Source: Rhizobium giardinii bv. giardinii H152 (lineage in GTDB: Bacteria; Pseudomonadota; Alphaproteobacteria; Rhizobiales; Rhizobiaceae). Taken from it: 64,000 nucleotides of DNA. Below are positions 46,142-57,919 of the stretch, in pieces. Numbering within the stretch: position 1 is the first letter of the stretch; every line of letters starts with the position of its first letter. Both the position numbers and the translations under genes were made by a program. The notes under the pieces are model-generated. The model was not told the origin of the DNA. It saw nothing but the letters and a program-made list of their open reading frames with translations, and did no database searches. The stretch is taken from assembly GCF_000379605.1 (NCBI RefSeq), contig NZ_KB902724.1:165868-229867 (forward strand), read 5' to 3'.

Positions 46142-47283
46142 CGCCGACGCGGCTCGCACGCTACGAAGCGACGCTGGCGGGGCTGGAGCGCAGGGAGCGG
46201 CTTCGGACCCTGATGGCGCGGGACGGCGTCGATTTCAGCTCGAACGATTACCTCGGCTTTGCCGGTTCGACACGGCTGGCAACGGCGATCACGGCAGCGC
46301 TCCAGCGTGGTGTACCCGTCGGTGCGGGCGGCTCGCGGCTGTTGCGCGGTAACCATCCGGAACATGAAGCGCTGGAGGCAGAGGCTGCTGCCTTTTTCGG
46401 GGCCGAGCGCGCCCTTTATTTTAGTACCGGCTTTGCCGCCAACGCCGCGCTCTTCTCAACCTTGCCGCAGCGCGGCGATCTCATCGTGCATGACGCGCTC
46501 GTGCATGCCAGTGCGCACGAGGGGATGCAGGCGAGCCGGGCACAGGCGGTGCCCGCAGCGCACAACAACGTCGCCGCGTTCGAAGAGGCGATCGTCGGCT
46601 GGCGGCAGGGCGGCGGCACCGGCCATCCGTGGATCGCAGTCGAAAGCCTCTATTCGATGGACGGCGATCGCGCGCCGCTCGCAGCACTTGCGGCCCTTGC
46701 CGAACGCCATGCCGGCTTCCTGGTCATCGACGAAGCGCATGCGACCGGAGTGTTCGGTCCCGGCGGCCGTGGTCTCGCCGCCGACCTTGAGAACCGCAGG
46801 AACGTGATCGTGCTGCACACCTGCGGCAAGGCCCTCGGGGTCTCCGGCGCGCTGCTCGGTGCAAGCATGGCGCTGTGCGACTATCTGGTCAACCGGGCGC
46901 GTGGCTTCATCTATTCGACCGCGCCGTCGCCGCTGATGGCAGCTGCCGTGCGCGAAGCCCTGCGAATGCTCGTGGATGAGCCAAAGCGGCGCGCGGATTT
47001 CGACGCGTTGCGCAACTTTGCCAACAGGGAACTTGCCGAAAAGCTTGGGATGGAGGGTAGCGGCTCGCAAATCCTGCCCGTAATCATCGGCGACAACGGC
47101 CGGGCGGTGCGGATCGCCGCGCGTATGCGGGCCGAAGGCTTCGACATCCGGGCCATTCGCCCGCCGACCGTTCCCGAAGGCACGGCGCGGCTGAGGATCG
47201 CGATCACGCTCAACGTCGATGAAAGGGTCATCAGCCGCATGTTCGTGCGCCTGGCGGCCATCATGGCGGAGGAAACGCCGTGA
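46138..47283 (+). CDS. bioF: 8-amino-7-oxononanoate synthase
   Basis: 381 residues, alpha-oxoamine synthase family. '[18 protein letters not shown]', '[19 protein letters not shown]', '[18 protein letters not shown]' and the PLP lysine in '[15 protein letters not shown]' are all present. It condenses pimeloyl-ACP with alanine. It overlaps bioB and bioD by four bases each. Confidence 0.95.
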   Translation: MTPTRLARYEATLAGLERRERLRTLMARDGVDFSSNDYLGFAGSTRLATAITAALQRGVPVGAGGSRLLRGNHPEHEALEAEAAAFFGAERALYFSTGFAANAALFSTLPQRGDLIVHDALVHASAHEGMQASRAQAVPAAHNNVAAFEEAIVGWRQGGGTGHPWIAVESLYSMDGDRAPLAALAALAERHAGFLVIDEAHATGVFGPGGRGLAADLENRRNVIVLHTCGKALGVSGALLGASMALCDYLVNRARGFIYSTAPSPLMAAAVREALRMLVDEPKRRADFDALRNFANRELAEKLGMEGSGSQILPVIIGDNGRAVRIAARMRAEGFDIRAIRPPTVPEGTARLRIAITLNVDERVISRMFVRLAAIMAEETP

Positions 47284-47915
47284 CGCGCTTCGTCGTGACC
47301 GGCACGGATACCGGCATCGGCAAGACGGTGTTTTCCGCCGCGTTGACTGCAGCACTTGGCGGCTCTTATTGGAAGCCGGTGCAGTCGGGGCTCAAGGAAG
47401 AAACGGACAGCCAGACCGTCAGCCGGTTGGGCTGCCTGCCGCCGGAACGCATTCTGCCGGAAGCCTATCGGCTCAGAACCCCCGCGTCGCCGCATCTTTC
47501 TGCGCGGCTCGACAACGTCGAGATCGCGCCCGAGACCCTGACGCCGCCACTGACCGACACGCCGCTCGTCATCGAAGGAGCCGGAGGTCTTTTGGTGCCG
47601 TTGACGGAAAACCACGTCTTCGCCGATGTCTTTGCGCGCTGGCGCATCCCCGCGATCCTCTGCGCGCGCACGGGGCTCGGCACGATCAATCACACGCTGC
47701 TGTCGCTCGAAGCGCTGCGCAACAGGTCCATCCCCATTTTCGGCGTGGCGTTTATCGGCGAGGAGGAAGCGGAAACGCAACGGATCATTGGCGCGATGGG
47801 GCAAGTGCGGGTTCTCGGGCGTCTGCCGCCCCTTGACCCGCTGACGCCGGCGCGCTTGCAACACACCTTTCGCGATCATTTCCCTCTTTCTTCCTTTCAG
47901 GGGAGGACGGCATGA
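47280..47915 (+). CDS. bioD: Dethiobiotin synthetase
   Basis: 211 residues. The P-loop '[15 protein letters not shown]' is at the N-terminus, followed by 'YWKPVQSGL' and '[16 protein letters not shown]', the standard BioD blocks. It closes the ureido ring using CO2 and ATP. It overlaps bioF and bioA (ATGA each). Confidence 0.95.
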   Translation: MTRFVVTGTDTGIGKTVFSAALTAALGGSYWKPVQSGLKEETDSQTVSRLGCLPPERILPEAYRLRTPASPHLSARLDNVEIAPETLTPPLTDTPLVIEGAGGLLVPLTENHVFADVFARWRIPAILCARTGLGTINHTLLSLEALRNRSIPIFGVAFIGEEEAETQRIIGAMGQVRVLGRLPPLDPLTPARLQHTFRDHFPLSSFQGRTA

Positions 47916-49177
47916 ACTCACCCGTCTGGCACCCCTTCACCCAGCATGCGCTAGAACCGTCGATGAAGCGCATTGTGCAAACAGGCGGCGCCTGCCTGAT
48001 CGATGAGGACGGTTCGCGCATCCTCGATGCGATTTCTTCCTGGTGGGTCATTACCCATGGCCACCGCCATCCCGTGATCATGAGAGCGATCCAGGCGGCA
48101 TGCGAGACCTACGATCAGATCATCTTCGCCGAATATACCCACGAGCCTGCCGAAACACTGGCGCGAGGCCTGGTCGAGGTCGCGCCGGCCGGGCTCACGC
48201 ATGTGTTCTATTCTGACAGCGGCTCGACCTCCGTCGAAGTAGCGCTGAAAATGGCGCTCGGCTTCTTCCACAATTCCGGTGCGCCGCGCAGCCGGATCTG
48301 CGTCATGGAGGACGGCTATCACGGCGATACGATCGGCACGATGTCGGCAGGCGAACGCGGCGTCTTCAACGCGGCCTATGAGCCGCTGCTGTTCGGCGTC
48401 GACCGGCTGCCGTTTCCGGTGACCGGCCGGGAGCAGGCGACGTTCGATGCTTTCGAGCGTTTCTGCGCGACGGGCCAGGTGGCGGCGTTGTTGATCGAGC
48501 CGCTTGTTCTGGGGGCAGGCGGCATGCGCGTCTATCCGGCGACGATCATCAGCGAACTGAAACGGATCGCCGAACGCCACGATGTGCTGATGATCGCCGA
48601 CGAGGTGATGACCGGCTGGGGGCGCGCGGGCAGCCTGTTTGCCTGCGAGCAGGCCAGTGTGATGCCTGATATCCTTTGCACGTCCAAGGGCCTGACCGGC
48701 GGCAGCCTGCCGCTTGCCGCGACGCTCTGCACCGCCGAGATATTCGAAGCGCATCTGTCTGCGGACCGTCGCCGGACGTTCTTCCATTCAAGCTCCTATA
48801 CCGCCAATCCGATCGCCTGCGCGGCCGCGGTCGCTAATCTTGCCGTGTGGAAGGACGAGCCGGTGCGCGAGCGCATCGGCTCTCTAGTGGGCATGCAACA
48901 GGAGCGGCTTGCCCGTTTCCAGGAGGATCTGCGCTTCGCCAGTATCCGGCAGGCGGGCACGATCACGGCTCTCGATCTGCGCGTCCCGGCAGGCGGCTAT
49001 CTGTCGGATGTCGGTCCCCGGCTCAGGGCCTTCTTTCGCGAGCGAAATCTGTTGATCCGGCCGCTGGGAAACGTGATCTACCTGATGCCACCTTATTGTG
49101 TCACAGCCGCCGAACTCGACCGGGCCTATGACGCCATCGACGAAGCGGCCGCGTATTTCGCGGCGGGGCGGCTTTGA
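47912..49177 (+). CDS. bioA: Adenosylmethionine-8-amino-7-oxononanoate aminotransferase
   Basis: 421 residues, class III aminotransferase. '[14 protein letters not shown]' at the N-terminus and '[15 protein letters not shown]' are BioA-specific. The phosphate loop is '[17 protein letters not shown]', and the PLP site is '[15 protein letters not shown]' with the lysine in '[17 protein letters not shown]'. It makes diaminopelargonate with SAM as amino donor. It shares its stop base with the bioZ start (TGATG). Confidence 0.95.
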   Translation: MNSPVWHPFTQHALEPSMKRIVQTGGACLIDEDGSRILDAISSWWVITHGHRHPVIMRAIQAACETYDQIIFAEYTHEPAETLARGLVEVAPAGLTHVFYSDSGSTSVEVALKMALGFFHNSGAPRSRICVMEDGYHGDTIGTMSAGERGVFNAAYEPLLFGVDRLPFPVTGREQATFDAFERFCATGQVAALLIEPLVLGAGGMRVYPATIISELKRIAERHDVLMIADEVMTGWGRAGSLFACEQASVMPDILCTSKGLTGGSLPLAATLCTAEIFEAHLSADRRRTFFHSSSYTANPIACAAAVANLAVWKDEPVRERIGSLVGMQQERLARFQEDLRFASIRQAGTITALDLRVPAGGYLSDVGPRLRAFFRERNLLIRPLGNVIYLMPPYCVTAAELDRAYDAIDEAAAYFAAGRL

Positions 49178-50163
49178 TGGGCGCGCGGTCGTCGCGGCTT
49201 GCAGGTTTCGGTCATTGCGTTCCTCATCGGCGTGTCGAAAACACCGAGATCGAGGAACGGCTCGGCCTGGAGGCGGGCTGGATCGAGCGTCGGACCGGCA
49301 TCAGGGCGCGGCATTGGGCCGAGCCGGGCGATACGCTGTCGGGTCTTGCGGCGCGCGCCGGCGCGGCCGCCATTCGAGATGCCGGCATAGTCCCCGGCGA
49401 TATCGCACTCACGCTTCTTGCTACCTCAACGCCAGATCATCTCTTGCCGCCTTCGGCGCCGCTTCTTGCCCATCAGCTCGGGCTTGCCAATTCCGGTGCG
49501 ATCGATCTCGCCGGTGCTTGTTCCGGCTTCCTCTATGCGCTGACGCTCGCCGACGGCTTTGTCCGCGCGCAGGGCCGTCCGGTCCTGGTCGTTGCGGCCA
49601 ATATATTGAGCCGCCGGATCAACCCGGCCGAGCGGGCAAGCGCGGTGCTGTTTGCCGATGCCGCAGGCGCCGTCGTGCTGATGCCGTCTGAGGCCGCCGA
49701 CACGGGGCTACTCGGCGTCGACCTTGCGTCCGATGGCAGCCGCTACGACCTGATCTCGATTCCGGCTGGCGGAAGCAACCGGCCCTTTGCAGCGGACGTC
49801 GCAGCGAGCGAATGCCTGATGACGATGCGTGACGGCCGGGAAATGTATACGCAGGCGGTCGGGATGATGAGCCTGTGTGGCGAACGGGCACTTGCAAAAG
49901 CAGAACTCGCCGCCGCGGATGTCAGCCGTTTTATTCCGCACCAGGCAAACGCCCGCATCTTCGATGCCGTCTCAAGTCATCTTGGCATCGAAGCGGAAAA
50001 GACCGTTCGCACGATCATGGACTACGGAAACTCCTCGGCCGCTACGATCCCGCTTTCCCTTTCGCTTGCCCATCAGGTCACGCCATTTGCCGCGGGCGAA
50101 AAACTGCTGTTGACTGCGGCGGGCGCGGGACTGACCGGTGGCGCCTGCGTGATCGGTATTTGA
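49177..50163 (+). CDS. bioZ: BioZ, FabH-like ketoacyl synthase for the pimelate moiety
   Basis: 328 residues, KAS III fold. Catalytic Cys in '[13 protein letters not shown]', His in '[13 protein letters not shown]' and Asn in '[15 protein letters not shown]' form the FabH triad. It ends the bio operon, as bioZ does in Mesorhizobium and Agrobacterium. Published work on BioZ shows it condenses glutaryl-CoA with malonyl-ACP towards pimeloyl-ACP, replacing BioC/BioH. The ATG at 49177 is preferred over a TTG three bases upstream. Confidence 0.93.
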   Translation: MGARSSRLAGFGHCVPHRRVENTEIEERLGLEAGWIERRTGIRARHWAEPGDTLSGLAARAGAAAIRDAGIVPGDIALTLLATSTPDHLLPPSAPLLAHQLGLANSGAIDLAGACSGFLYALTLADGFVRAQGRPVLVVAANILSRRINPAERASAVLFADAAGAVVLMPSEAADTGLLGVDLASDGSRYDLISIPAGGSNRPFAADVAASECLMTMRDGREMYTQAVGMMSLCGERALAKAELAAADVSRFIPHQANARIFDAVSSHLGIEAEKTVRTIMDYGNSSAATIPLSLSLAHQVTPFAAGEKLLLTAAGAGLTGGACVIGI

Positions 50164-50286
50164 GGAGATTTTTTTGTCAGCGGGGGAAAATTGCCTGCCC
50201 CGACGACAGCGGACCGGGCCTCCCCAAGGACGCGAACGGAACGCACGATGATATTGGAAGCATAATTTGAACACTCTCACGGATCG

Positions 50287-50312
50287 GTGGCGGGAGCTGG
50301 CTTTCCCGCCAC
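50287..50312 (+). terminator. Hairpin downstream of bioZ
   Basis: GTGGCGGGA and TCCCGCCAC form a perfect 9-bp stem with an 8-base loop, about 120 bases after bioZ. There is no T-run. It is the best terminator candidate for the bio operon. The rest of the 300-base gap up to the HigA gene shows nothing else. Confidence 0.5.
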
Positions 50313-50467
50313 TCGGCCAACTGCCTTCGCCGCCGCCATCAATGATAAGCGCTATACTGATAGGACGGAGTTGGCGATTGCTCGGCGAACCTCGGTCAGG
50401 GCATGATCTGATCGTTTGATAAAGATTGGAGAAGAGAGATCCGAGAGCCTGCTTCGGATCTTTCTGT

Positions 50468-50863
50468 CTAAGCGTGGATCCGTTCCGGCTCTACCAAATG
50501 GTATGGTTCTACAAGGCAGTCTGCAGGGATGCCCCACTCCTTGTGCAGCTTGCGGATCATATCGACAGTGAGCGCACGCCGCTTGTTCAAGACCTCTGAG
50601 GCGCGTGAGCGGGAATCGAAAAGGGCAGAGAGATCAACCTGGGTGCGGCCGGACATCTCCATGTGGGCTTTGATCAGTTCAACGGGGTCCGGGGCCTCGA
50701 TTGCATAGTGCTTGTCTTCGTAAGCCTCGATGAGGGTGGAAAGAATATCGAAGCGATCGGCTTCCGCCGTGCCAAGTGCTGGCTGGCTGTCAAAATACCG
50801 CGCGACCTCTGCAATAGCCCATGCAAGATCATCATCTGTTCTGATGGCTCGAATGTTTTCCAT
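50468..50863 (-). CDS. higA: HigA-type antitoxin
   Basis: 131 residues. N-terminal half 'DLAWAIAEVARYFDSQPALG' then 'EADRFDILSTLIEAYEDKHY', and a C-terminal helix-turn-helix 'SGRTQVDLSALFDSRSRASE' with 'VLNKRRALTVDMIRKLHKEW', as in the HigA (COG5499) family. It neutralises HigB and represses the operon. Its ATG shares one base with the higB stop, in the toxin-first order usual for higBA. Confidence 0.9.
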   Translation of the reverse strand: MENIRAIRTDDDLAWAIAEVARYFDSQPALGTAEADRFDILSTLIEAYEDKHYAIEAPDPVELIKAHMEMSGRTQVDLSALFDSRSRASEVLNKRRALTVDMIRKLHKEWGIPADCLVEPYHLVEPERIHA

Positions 50864-51159
50864 TACACTGTCTCCGGGTTGATGGCGTCGTATTCCCTGT
50901 GAGTGCCAATGAACTTTATGAGCACTCGTCTGAACGGATAGGCGACGTGCACGACCAGGCGATATTTATTGCCCGAAATGTCGAAGATGAGGCGACTATC
51001 GCTTACAAAATCGACATTGGCGCCGAACATCGCCTTTACGTCTGCCGGACCTGTCCAGTCCGCTTTGCTGACAATCGCATGCCACGTTTTCAAAGGTGTT
51101 TCTGCTTGGCCATGAACCTCCCGGAACTGCTTCAATGTGGACTTCGCGATAATTTGCAT
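50863..51159 (-). CDS. higB: HigB-type toxin (mRNA interferase)
   Basis: 98 residues, RelE-like HigB (COG4680) family: 'STLKQFREVHGQAETPLKTW' near the start, 'FDISGNKYRLVVHVAYPFRR' in the core and 'IKFIGTHREYDAI' at the end, with the His and basic residues of the active site. HigB cleaves mRNA at the ribosome. It precedes higA and has an operator-like palindrome just upstream. Confidence 0.9.
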   Translation of the reverse strand: MQIIAKSTLKQFREVHGQAETPLKTWHAIVSKADWTGPADVKAMFGANVDFVSDSRLIFDISGNKYRLVVHVAYPFRRVLIKFIGTHREYDAINPETV

Positions 51160-51170
51160 GAATTATTAAA

Positions 51171-51185
51171 TTCCCAAATTGGGAA
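51171..51185. promoter_or_regulatory. Palindromic operator of higBA
   Basis: TTCCCAA-A-TTGGGAA is a perfect 7-bp inverted repeat with a one-base centre, 12 bases before the higB start codon on the minus strand, in an AT-rich promoter-like segment. It is the likely HigA binding site. Confidence 0.75.
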
Positions 51186-51249
51186 CAAATCAACAGTCGG
51201 TCGACTTTTTAGGTAACATCGTGCGACGGAATATTGTGGTACTTTCTAC

Positions 51250-52275
51250 CTATTTCCGGACTTTCGGGTAAGCAACGACCGAACCCGCCTCGCGCCGGAA
51301 AGCTGCGGGGCTCTTCGACGTCCATTTGCGGAAGGCGCGGTGGAAGGCGCTGGGCTCGGAGAAGCCGACCTGGGCGGCAATGTCTCCAACACTGCTGTGG
51401 CCATGCAGCAGCATTTCGATCGCAAGGTCACGACGGATTTCGTCCTTGATGCTGGCATAACTTTGCCCTTCACTTTGCAGGCGGTGGCGCAGCGTCGATG
51501 GAGACATTTTCATCTGCGCGGCAAGTTCACCGAAGCTGGACCATGCCGACGGTGTCGCTTGCCGCAGCCGCTTGCGTACACTGGCGGCGAGGCCAGCGTC
51601 ATACCGATAGCGCACCAGAATATTGGCCGGCGCGCCGCGGAGAAATTGCTTCAAGGCCTGCTCGGTTCGAACGATCGGCAGCTTCAGCACCGCGCGGTCG
51701 AAGGCAAGGCGGCTGACGGGTTGTGAAAACTGTACAGGCGCCCCGAAAAACAGGCGGTAATCGGCGCCCTGTTGCGGCTCGGCACAACGGAAGTCCACCC
51801 TGCGGATCGGGATGCGACGCCCGACCAGCCAGCAGGTGATGCCATGCAGCAGGATCCAGTAGGTGCGGTAGGCGAAGGCCGAGCGGGCCTCGCCCTTGTC
51901 CGTCAGCACGATTTCGGCGAGGCCGTCGCGGATAACGAGTTCGCCGTTTGGATCTTCGAGCACAACGCCGAGAAAACGCAAGGCACGCCGTAGCGCCTGT
52001 TCCAGGGTCTTTGCGTGCAGCACGCAATGGCAAAGCAGCGTGAAGCTGCCGCGGCGCATCGGGCGCCCGCCCATGCCGAAGAATTCGTCATCGACCGCGG
52101 CTGCAACCGCCAGCCAGAGGGCGCCATAGGCTTCAGCGGAAATCGGCCTTTCGATCACTGGCGGCAGGCCGAGCGACGCCAGCAGCGGCGCCGTCGGCTT
52201 GCCCTGCCGCCGCAGGCAATCCAGCGCCTCCTCCACGAAGGAGGGCGAGATCATCCGCCGGTCCGCATCTGCCAT
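51250..52275 (-). CDS. AraC-family regulator next to the branched-chain degradation operon
   Basis: 341 residues behind GGGAGGAGAAG. The N-terminal ~200 residues are the arabinose-binding-like domain of the OruR/ArgR type of AraC regulators ('FTLLCHCVLHAKTLEQALRR', 'WLVGRRIPIRRVDF'). The C-terminal two helix-turn-helices (~240-335) include 'AAQMKMSPSTLRHRLQSEG' and 'IAAQVGFSEPSAFHRAFRKW'. It is divergent from the bkd operon with ~195 bases between, and is its probable activator. The inducer would be a branched-chain acyl compound, by inference only. Confidence 0.88.
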   Translation of the reverse strand: MADADRRMISPSFVEEALDCLRRQGKPTAPLLASLGLPPVIERPISAEAYGALWLAVAAAVDDEFFGMGGRPMRRGSFTLLCHCVLHAKTLEQALRRALRFLGVVLEDPNGELVIRDGLAEIVLTDKGEARSAFAYRTYWILLHGITCWLVGRRIPIRRVDFRCAEPQQGADYRLFFGAPVQFSQPVSRLAFDRAVLKLPIVRTEQALKQFLRGAPANILVRYRYDAGLAASVRKRLRQATPSAWSSFGELAAQMKMSPSTLRHRLQSEGQSYASIKDEIRRDLAIEMLLHGHSSVGDIAAQVGFSEPSAFHRAFRKWTSKSPAAFRREAGSVVAYPKVRK

Positions 52276-52470
52276 CGCTTCTCCTCCCGTATGGCAAAAC
52301 TGGCCGAAAAATGAAGGACAGTTCTGTCATCGATTGCAATACTGCGTCGGCGTAGAGTCGCGCAAGATGGCGCAGTCAAAAAGGGCGCCAAGGATCAAGC
52401 GCGGCAGGGGAGGGCTGTAGATGGATCGAAAATCAGCACCCGTGCCCGTTCGAAAAGGGAGCGGACGATC

Positions 52471-53241
52471 ATGTTGATCCCTGGCAAGGTCTTTGTGGTG
52501 ACAGGTGGCGGGTCGGGCTTGGGCGCGGCCGTCGCCCGCATGCTGGTCGAGGCTGAAGCCAGCGTCGTCATTGCCGATGTCAACCTTGATGCCGGCGAGC
52601 GGATCAGCGCCGAACTGGGTACAACGAGCGCGCGTTTTGTGCGCACCGACGTCACCAGCGAAGCGGACGGTCTGGCGGCGGTCAACGCAGCGCTTGAGGC
52701 CTTCGGCCACCTGCATGGTCTGGTAAACTGTGCAGGCGTCGCGCCCGGCGAAAAGGTGCTGGGTCGCGACGGTCCCCATCGCCTCGAAAATTTCAGCCGC
52801 GCCATCGGCATCAATCTAATCGGCACCTTCAACATGATCCGTCTTGCGGCGTCGGTCATCCAGAACGAGGAACCGGACCGCGAAGGCGAGCGGGGCATCG
52901 TCGTCAACACCGCTTCGATTGCGGCCTTCGACGGACAGATCGGTCAGGCGGCATACGCGGCGTCGAAGGGCGGGGTCGTCGGCATGACCCTGCCGATCGC
53001 GCGCGAACTGGCGCGCCACGGCATCCGCGTCGTTTCGATCGCACCCGGCATTTTCGAAACGCCGATGATGGCCGGCATGCCGCAGGACGTTCAGGATGCG
53101 CTGGGCAAGGGCGTGCCCTTTCCGCCGCGGCTCGGCCGCCCTGCAGAATTTGCGGCGCTGGTGCGCCATATCTGCGAGAATACGATGCTGAACGGCGAGG
53201 TGATCCGCCTGGACGGCGCCTTGCGAATGGGGCCGCGTTAA
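52471..53241 (+). CDS. Short-chain 3-hydroxyacyl-CoA dehydrogenase (HSD17B10-like)
   Basis: 256 residues, SDR. NAD loop '[15 protein letters not shown]', Asp in 'VVIADVN' (NAD preference), 'VNCAGVAPG', and the catalytic Ser/Tyr/Lys in '[20 protein letters not shown]'. The pattern, with '[20 protein letters not shown]', matches type II 3-hydroxyacyl-CoA dehydrogenases such as 3-hydroxy-2-methylbutyryl-CoA dehydrogenase of isoleucine degradation. First gene of the operon facing the AraC regulator. Confidence 0.88.
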   Translation: MLIPGKVFVVTGGGSGLGAAVARMLVEAEASVVIADVNLDAGERISAELGTTSARFVRTDVTSEADGLAAVNAALEAFGHLHGLVNCAGVAPGEKVLGRDGPHRLENFSRAIGINLIGTFNMIRLAASVIQNEEPDREGERGIVVNTASIAAFDGQIGQAAYAASKGGVVGMTLPIARELARHGIRVVSIAPGIFETPMMAGMPQDVQDALGKGVPFPPRLGRPAEFAALVRHICENTMLNGEVIRLDGALRMGPR

Positions 53242-53262
53242 GGCGAGCTCCGGGAGGTTGAC

Positions 53263-54450
53263 ATGGCAATGCTTGATCCAATCGTCATCGTCGGTTCCGC
53301 CCGCACCGCAATGGGCGCGTTTCAGGGCGAACTAAAGGATGCAACCGCTCCGCAACTCGGGGCTGCGGCCATTCGCGCCGCCCTCGAGCGCGGCGCCGTT
53401 TCCGCCGACGCGGTGGAGGAAGTGGTTTTCGGCTGCGTCCTGCCGGCCGGCCAGGGGCAGGCGCCGGCGCGACAGGCAGCGATCGGCGCTGGCCTGCCCT
53501 TCGCGACAGGCGCAAGCACCGTCAACAAGATGTGCGGCTCGGGCATGAAGGCGGTGATGCTGGCGCATGACCTAATCGCGGCCGGCAGCGCGAACATTGC
53601 TGTTGCCGGCGGCATGGAAAGCATGAGCAATGCGCCCTATCTGCTCGATCGTGCACGTGGCGGTTACCGGCTCGGTCATGGCCGCATCATTGATCACATG
53701 TTCCTCGACGGGCTGGAGGATGCCTATGACAAGGGAAGGCTGATGGGGACTTTCGCGGAAGACTGCGCTGAGGCCTATCAGTTTACCCGGCCCGCGCAGG
53801 ACGATTTTGCGGTGACGTCGCTGACGCGCGCGCAGAAGGCTGTCGAGGAGGGACTTTTCGACGCCGAAATCACGCCCGTCACGGTGAAGAGCGCAAGAAC
53901 GGAGCAGGTCGTCAGCCGCGACGAACAGCCCGGAAAAGCGCGATTTGAGAAAATCCCGACGCTTAAACCTGCCTTCCGTGAAAACGGAACGGTGACGGCC
54001 GCCAATTCCTCTTCGATTTCCGACGGCGCGGCCGCCCTGGTGCTGATGCACCGCTCCGAAGCCGATCGCCGGGGGCTCACGCCGCTTGCGACCATTGCCG
54101 GTCATGCGACCCACGCGCAGGCGCCCAATCTCTTCGCGACCGCGCCGATCGGTGCCCTGAACAGGCTCTCCGAACGGACCGGCTGGGATTTGAAGGATGT
54201 CGATCTTTTCGAGATCAACGAAGCCTTTGCCGTCGTTGCGATGGCCGCGATGCGCGACCTCGACCTGCCGCATGATAAGGTCAATGTGCATGGCGGTGCC
54301 TGTGCGCTTGGACATCCGATCGGCGCGTCCGGCGCCCGCGTCATCGTCACACTGCTGGCCGCGCTCGAACGTTACGGGCTGCAACGCGGCATGGCCTCGC
54401 TTTGCATCGGCGGCGGCGAGGCTACTGCCATCGCGGTCGAGCGGCCGTGA
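53263..54450 (+). CDS. Acetyl-CoA acyltransferase (thiolase)
   Basis: 395 residues. Catalytic Cys91 in 'NKMCGSGMKAVML', His in 'EINEAFAVVAM' and the second Cys region in 'GGACALGHPIGASGAR' are intact. It cleaves 2-methylacetoacetyl-CoA or acetoacetyl-CoA. It follows the SDR by 21 bases with GGGAGG, so SDR and thiolase give the last two isoleucine steps. Confidence 0.93.
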   Translation: MAMLDPIVIVGSARTAMGAFQGELKDATAPQLGAAAIRAALERGAVSADAVEEVVFGCVLPAGQGQAPARQAAIGAGLPFATGASTVNKMCGSGMKAVMLAHDLIAAGSANIAVAGGMESMSNAPYLLDRARGGYRLGHGRIIDHMFLDGLEDAYDKGRLMGTFAEDCAEAYQFTRPAQDDFAVTSLTRAQKAVEEGLFDAEITPVTVKSARTEQVVSRDEQPGKARFEKIPTLKPAFRENGTVTAANSSSISDGAAALVLMHRSEADRRGLTPLATIAGHATHAQAPNLFATAPIGALNRLSERTGWDLKDVDLFEINEAFAVVAMAAMRDLDLPHDKVNVHGGACALGHPIGASGARVIVTLLAALERYGLQRGMASLCIGGGEATAIAVERP

Positions 54451-54473
54451 TCGGGCTGGGAGGAGACCGATAG

Positions 54474-55601
54474 ATGATCCTGACTGAACAGCAAGTCCAG
54501 ATTCGCGACATGGCTCGCGACTTCGCCCGCGAACGCCTGATGCCAGGCGCCGCCGAGCGCGACGTGTCGCATTCCTTTCCGAAAGACGAATTGAAGGAGA
54601 TGGGCGAACTCGGCTTCCTCGGCATGCTTGTGCCTGAGGCCTACGGGGGCTCGGAGACGGGAACCGTCGCCTACGCCGTCGCTATCGAAGAGATAGCCGC
54701 CGGCGATGGCCCTTGCTCGACGATCATGAGCGTTCACAGTTCCGTCGGCTGCGTGCCTATCCTCAAATTCGGGACGGAGGAACAGAAGCAGCGCTTCCTG
54801 CCCAAGCTCGCGTCCGGCGAATGGATCGGCGGTTTTGCACTGACGGAACCGCAGGCCGGTTCGGATGCTTCAAACCTGCGCACCCGCGCTCGCCGCGACG
54901 GCGATCACTACGTGCTTGACGGCGCCAAGCAGTTCATCACATCGGGCAAGAACGGGCAGGTAATCATCGTTTTCGCCGTCACCGATGCCGCTGCCGGCAA
55001 GAAGGGCATTACCGCCTTCATCGTGCCGACGGATACGCCCGGCTACGAGGTCGTGCGCGTGGAGCACAAGCTCGGCCTGCATTCCTCCGATACCTGTCAG
55101 ATCGCTTTTACCGACATGCGTATCCCTGCGGATTTGCGGCTTGGGCAAGAGGGTGACGGCTACAGGATCGCGCTCGCCAATCTCGAAGGCGGCCGGATCG
55201 GCATTGCGTCGCAATCGGTCGGCATGGCGCGCGCGGCCTTCGAGGCGGCGCGCGACTACGCCCGCGAACGCATCGCCTTCGGCAAGCCCATCATCGAACA
55301 TCAGGCGGTCGCCTTCCGCCTCGCCGACATGGCAACGCGGATCGAGGTTGCACGGCAAATGGTGTTGCATGCCGCGCAATTGAAGGAAAGCGGGGAGCCC
55401 TGCCTGACCGAAGCCTCGATGGCCAAACTCTTTGCCTCGGAAATGGCGGAAAAGGTCTGCTCGGATGCGATCCAGATCCATGGCGGCTATGGATATATGT
55501 CCGATTATCCGGTTGAGCGCATCTACCGCGATGTCCGTATCTGCCAGATCTATGAGGGAACAAGCGACGTGCAGCGCATCGTGATTGCGCGTACTCTGTG
55601 A
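54474..55601 (+). CDS. Acyl-CoA dehydrogenase, branched/short chain
   Basis: 375 residues, FAD enzyme. '[19 protein letters not shown]', '[20 protein letters not shown]', '[20 protein letters not shown]' and the catalytic Glu in '[10 protein letters not shown]' are conserved. In this operon it most likely oxidises isobutyryl-CoA or 2-methylbutyryl-CoA after the BCKDH step. Chain-length choice is inferred from neighbours. Confidence 0.92.
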   Translation: MILTEQQVQIRDMARDFARERLMPGAAERDVSHSFPKDELKEMGELGFLGMLVPEAYGGSETGTVAYAVAIEEIAAGDGPCSTIMSVHSSVGCVPILKFGTEEQKQRFLPKLASGEWIGGFALTEPQAGSDASNLRTRARRDGDHYVLDGAKQFITSGKNGQVIIVFAVTDAAAGKKGITAFIVPTDTPGYEVVRVEHKLGLHSSDTCQIAFTDMRIPADLRLGQEGDGYRIALANLEGGRIGIASQSVGMARAAFEAARDYARERIAFGKPIIEHQAVAFRLADMATRIEVARQMVLHAAQLKESGEPCLTEASMAKLFASEMAEKVCSDAIQIHGGYGYMSDYPVERIYRDVRICQIYEGTSDVQRIVIARTL

Positions 55602-55606
55602 AATGA

Positions 55607-56902
<1,296 letters not shown>

Positions 56903-56903
56903 C

Positions 56904-57917
56904 ATGGCCAGAATGACAATGATCGAGGCGGTGCGCAGCGCCATGGACGTCTCGATGGAGCGCGACGACGACGTGGTCGTCTTCGGCGAGGACGTTGGCT
57001 ATTTCGGCGGCGTCTTCCGCTGTACACAAGGCCTGCAGGCAAAATACGGCAGGACCCGCTGTTTCGATACGCCGATCAGCGAAAGCGGCATCGTCGGGAC
57101 GGCGATCGGCATGGCTGCTTATGGCTTGAAACCCTGTGTGGAGATCCAGTTCGCCGACTACATGTATCCGGCCTACGACCAGATCACCCAGGAAGCTGCC
57201 CGCATCCGCTACCGCTCCAACGGCGATTTCACCTGCCCGATCGTCTTGCGCATGCCAACCGGCGGCGGCATTTTCGGTGGCCAGACGCACAGCCAGAGTC
57301 CGGAGGCGCTGTTTACCCATGTCTGCGGCCTGAAGGTCGTCGTCCCCTCCAATCCCTACGATGCCAAGGGGCTGCTGATCGCGGCGATCGAGGACCCGGA
57401 CCCGGTGATGTTCCTCGAACCGAAACGGCTCTACAACGGCCCCTTCGACGGCCATCATGAAAAGCCGGTCACGCCCTGGTCGAAGCATGATCTTGGTGAG
57501 GTCCCCGAAGGCCACTACAGCATCCCGATCGGCAAGGCCGAAATCCGCCGGCCAGGATCCGCCGTCACCGTCATTGCCTATGGCACCATGGTTCACGTTG
57601 CGCTGGCAGCAGCCGACGAAATGGGCATCGATGCGGAGGTGATCGATCTGCGCAGCCTGTTGCCACTCGATCTCGACACCGTCGTGCAGTCCGTCACCAA
57701 GACCGGCCGCTGCGTCATGGTACACGAGGCGACCCTGACGTCCGGCTATGGCGCTGAGGTAGTGGCGCTGGTGCAGGAGCATTGTTTCTACCATCTGGAG
57801 GCACCGGTGGTGCGCGTAACCGGATGGGACACGCCTTATCCGCATGCGCAGGAATGGGACTATTTTCCGGGACCCGCCCGCGTCGGACGCGCGCTCGCCG
57901 AAGTCATGGAGGCGTGA
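56904..57917 (+). CDS. bkdA2: Branched-chain 2-oxoacid dehydrogenase E1 beta
   Basis: 337 residues from the ATG at 56904. 'VVVFGEDVGYFGGVFRCTQG', 'FDTPISESGIVGTAIGMAAY' and 'PVVRVTGWDTPYPHAQEWDY' are E1beta hallmarks. It pairs with BkdA1 as the alpha2-beta2 E1. The next gene (E2) starts two bases after its stop. Confidence 0.95.
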   Translation: MARMTMIEAVRSAMDVSMERDDDVVVFGEDVGYFGGVFRCTQGLQAKYGRTRCFDTPISESGIVGTAIGMAAYGLKPCVEIQFADYMYPAYDQITQEAARIRYRSNGDFTCPIVLRMPTGGGIFGGQTHSQSPEALFTHVCGLKVVVPSNPYDAKGLLIAAIEDPDPVMFLEPKRLYNGPFDGHHEKPVTPWSKHDLGEVPEGHYSIPIGKAEIRRPGSAVTVIAYGTMVHVALAAADEMGIDAEVIDLRSLLPLDLDTVVQSVTKTGRCVMVHEATLTSGYGAEVVALVQEHCFYHLEAPVVRVTGWDTPYPHAQEWDYFPGPARVGRALAEVMEA

Positions 57918-57919
57918 CC

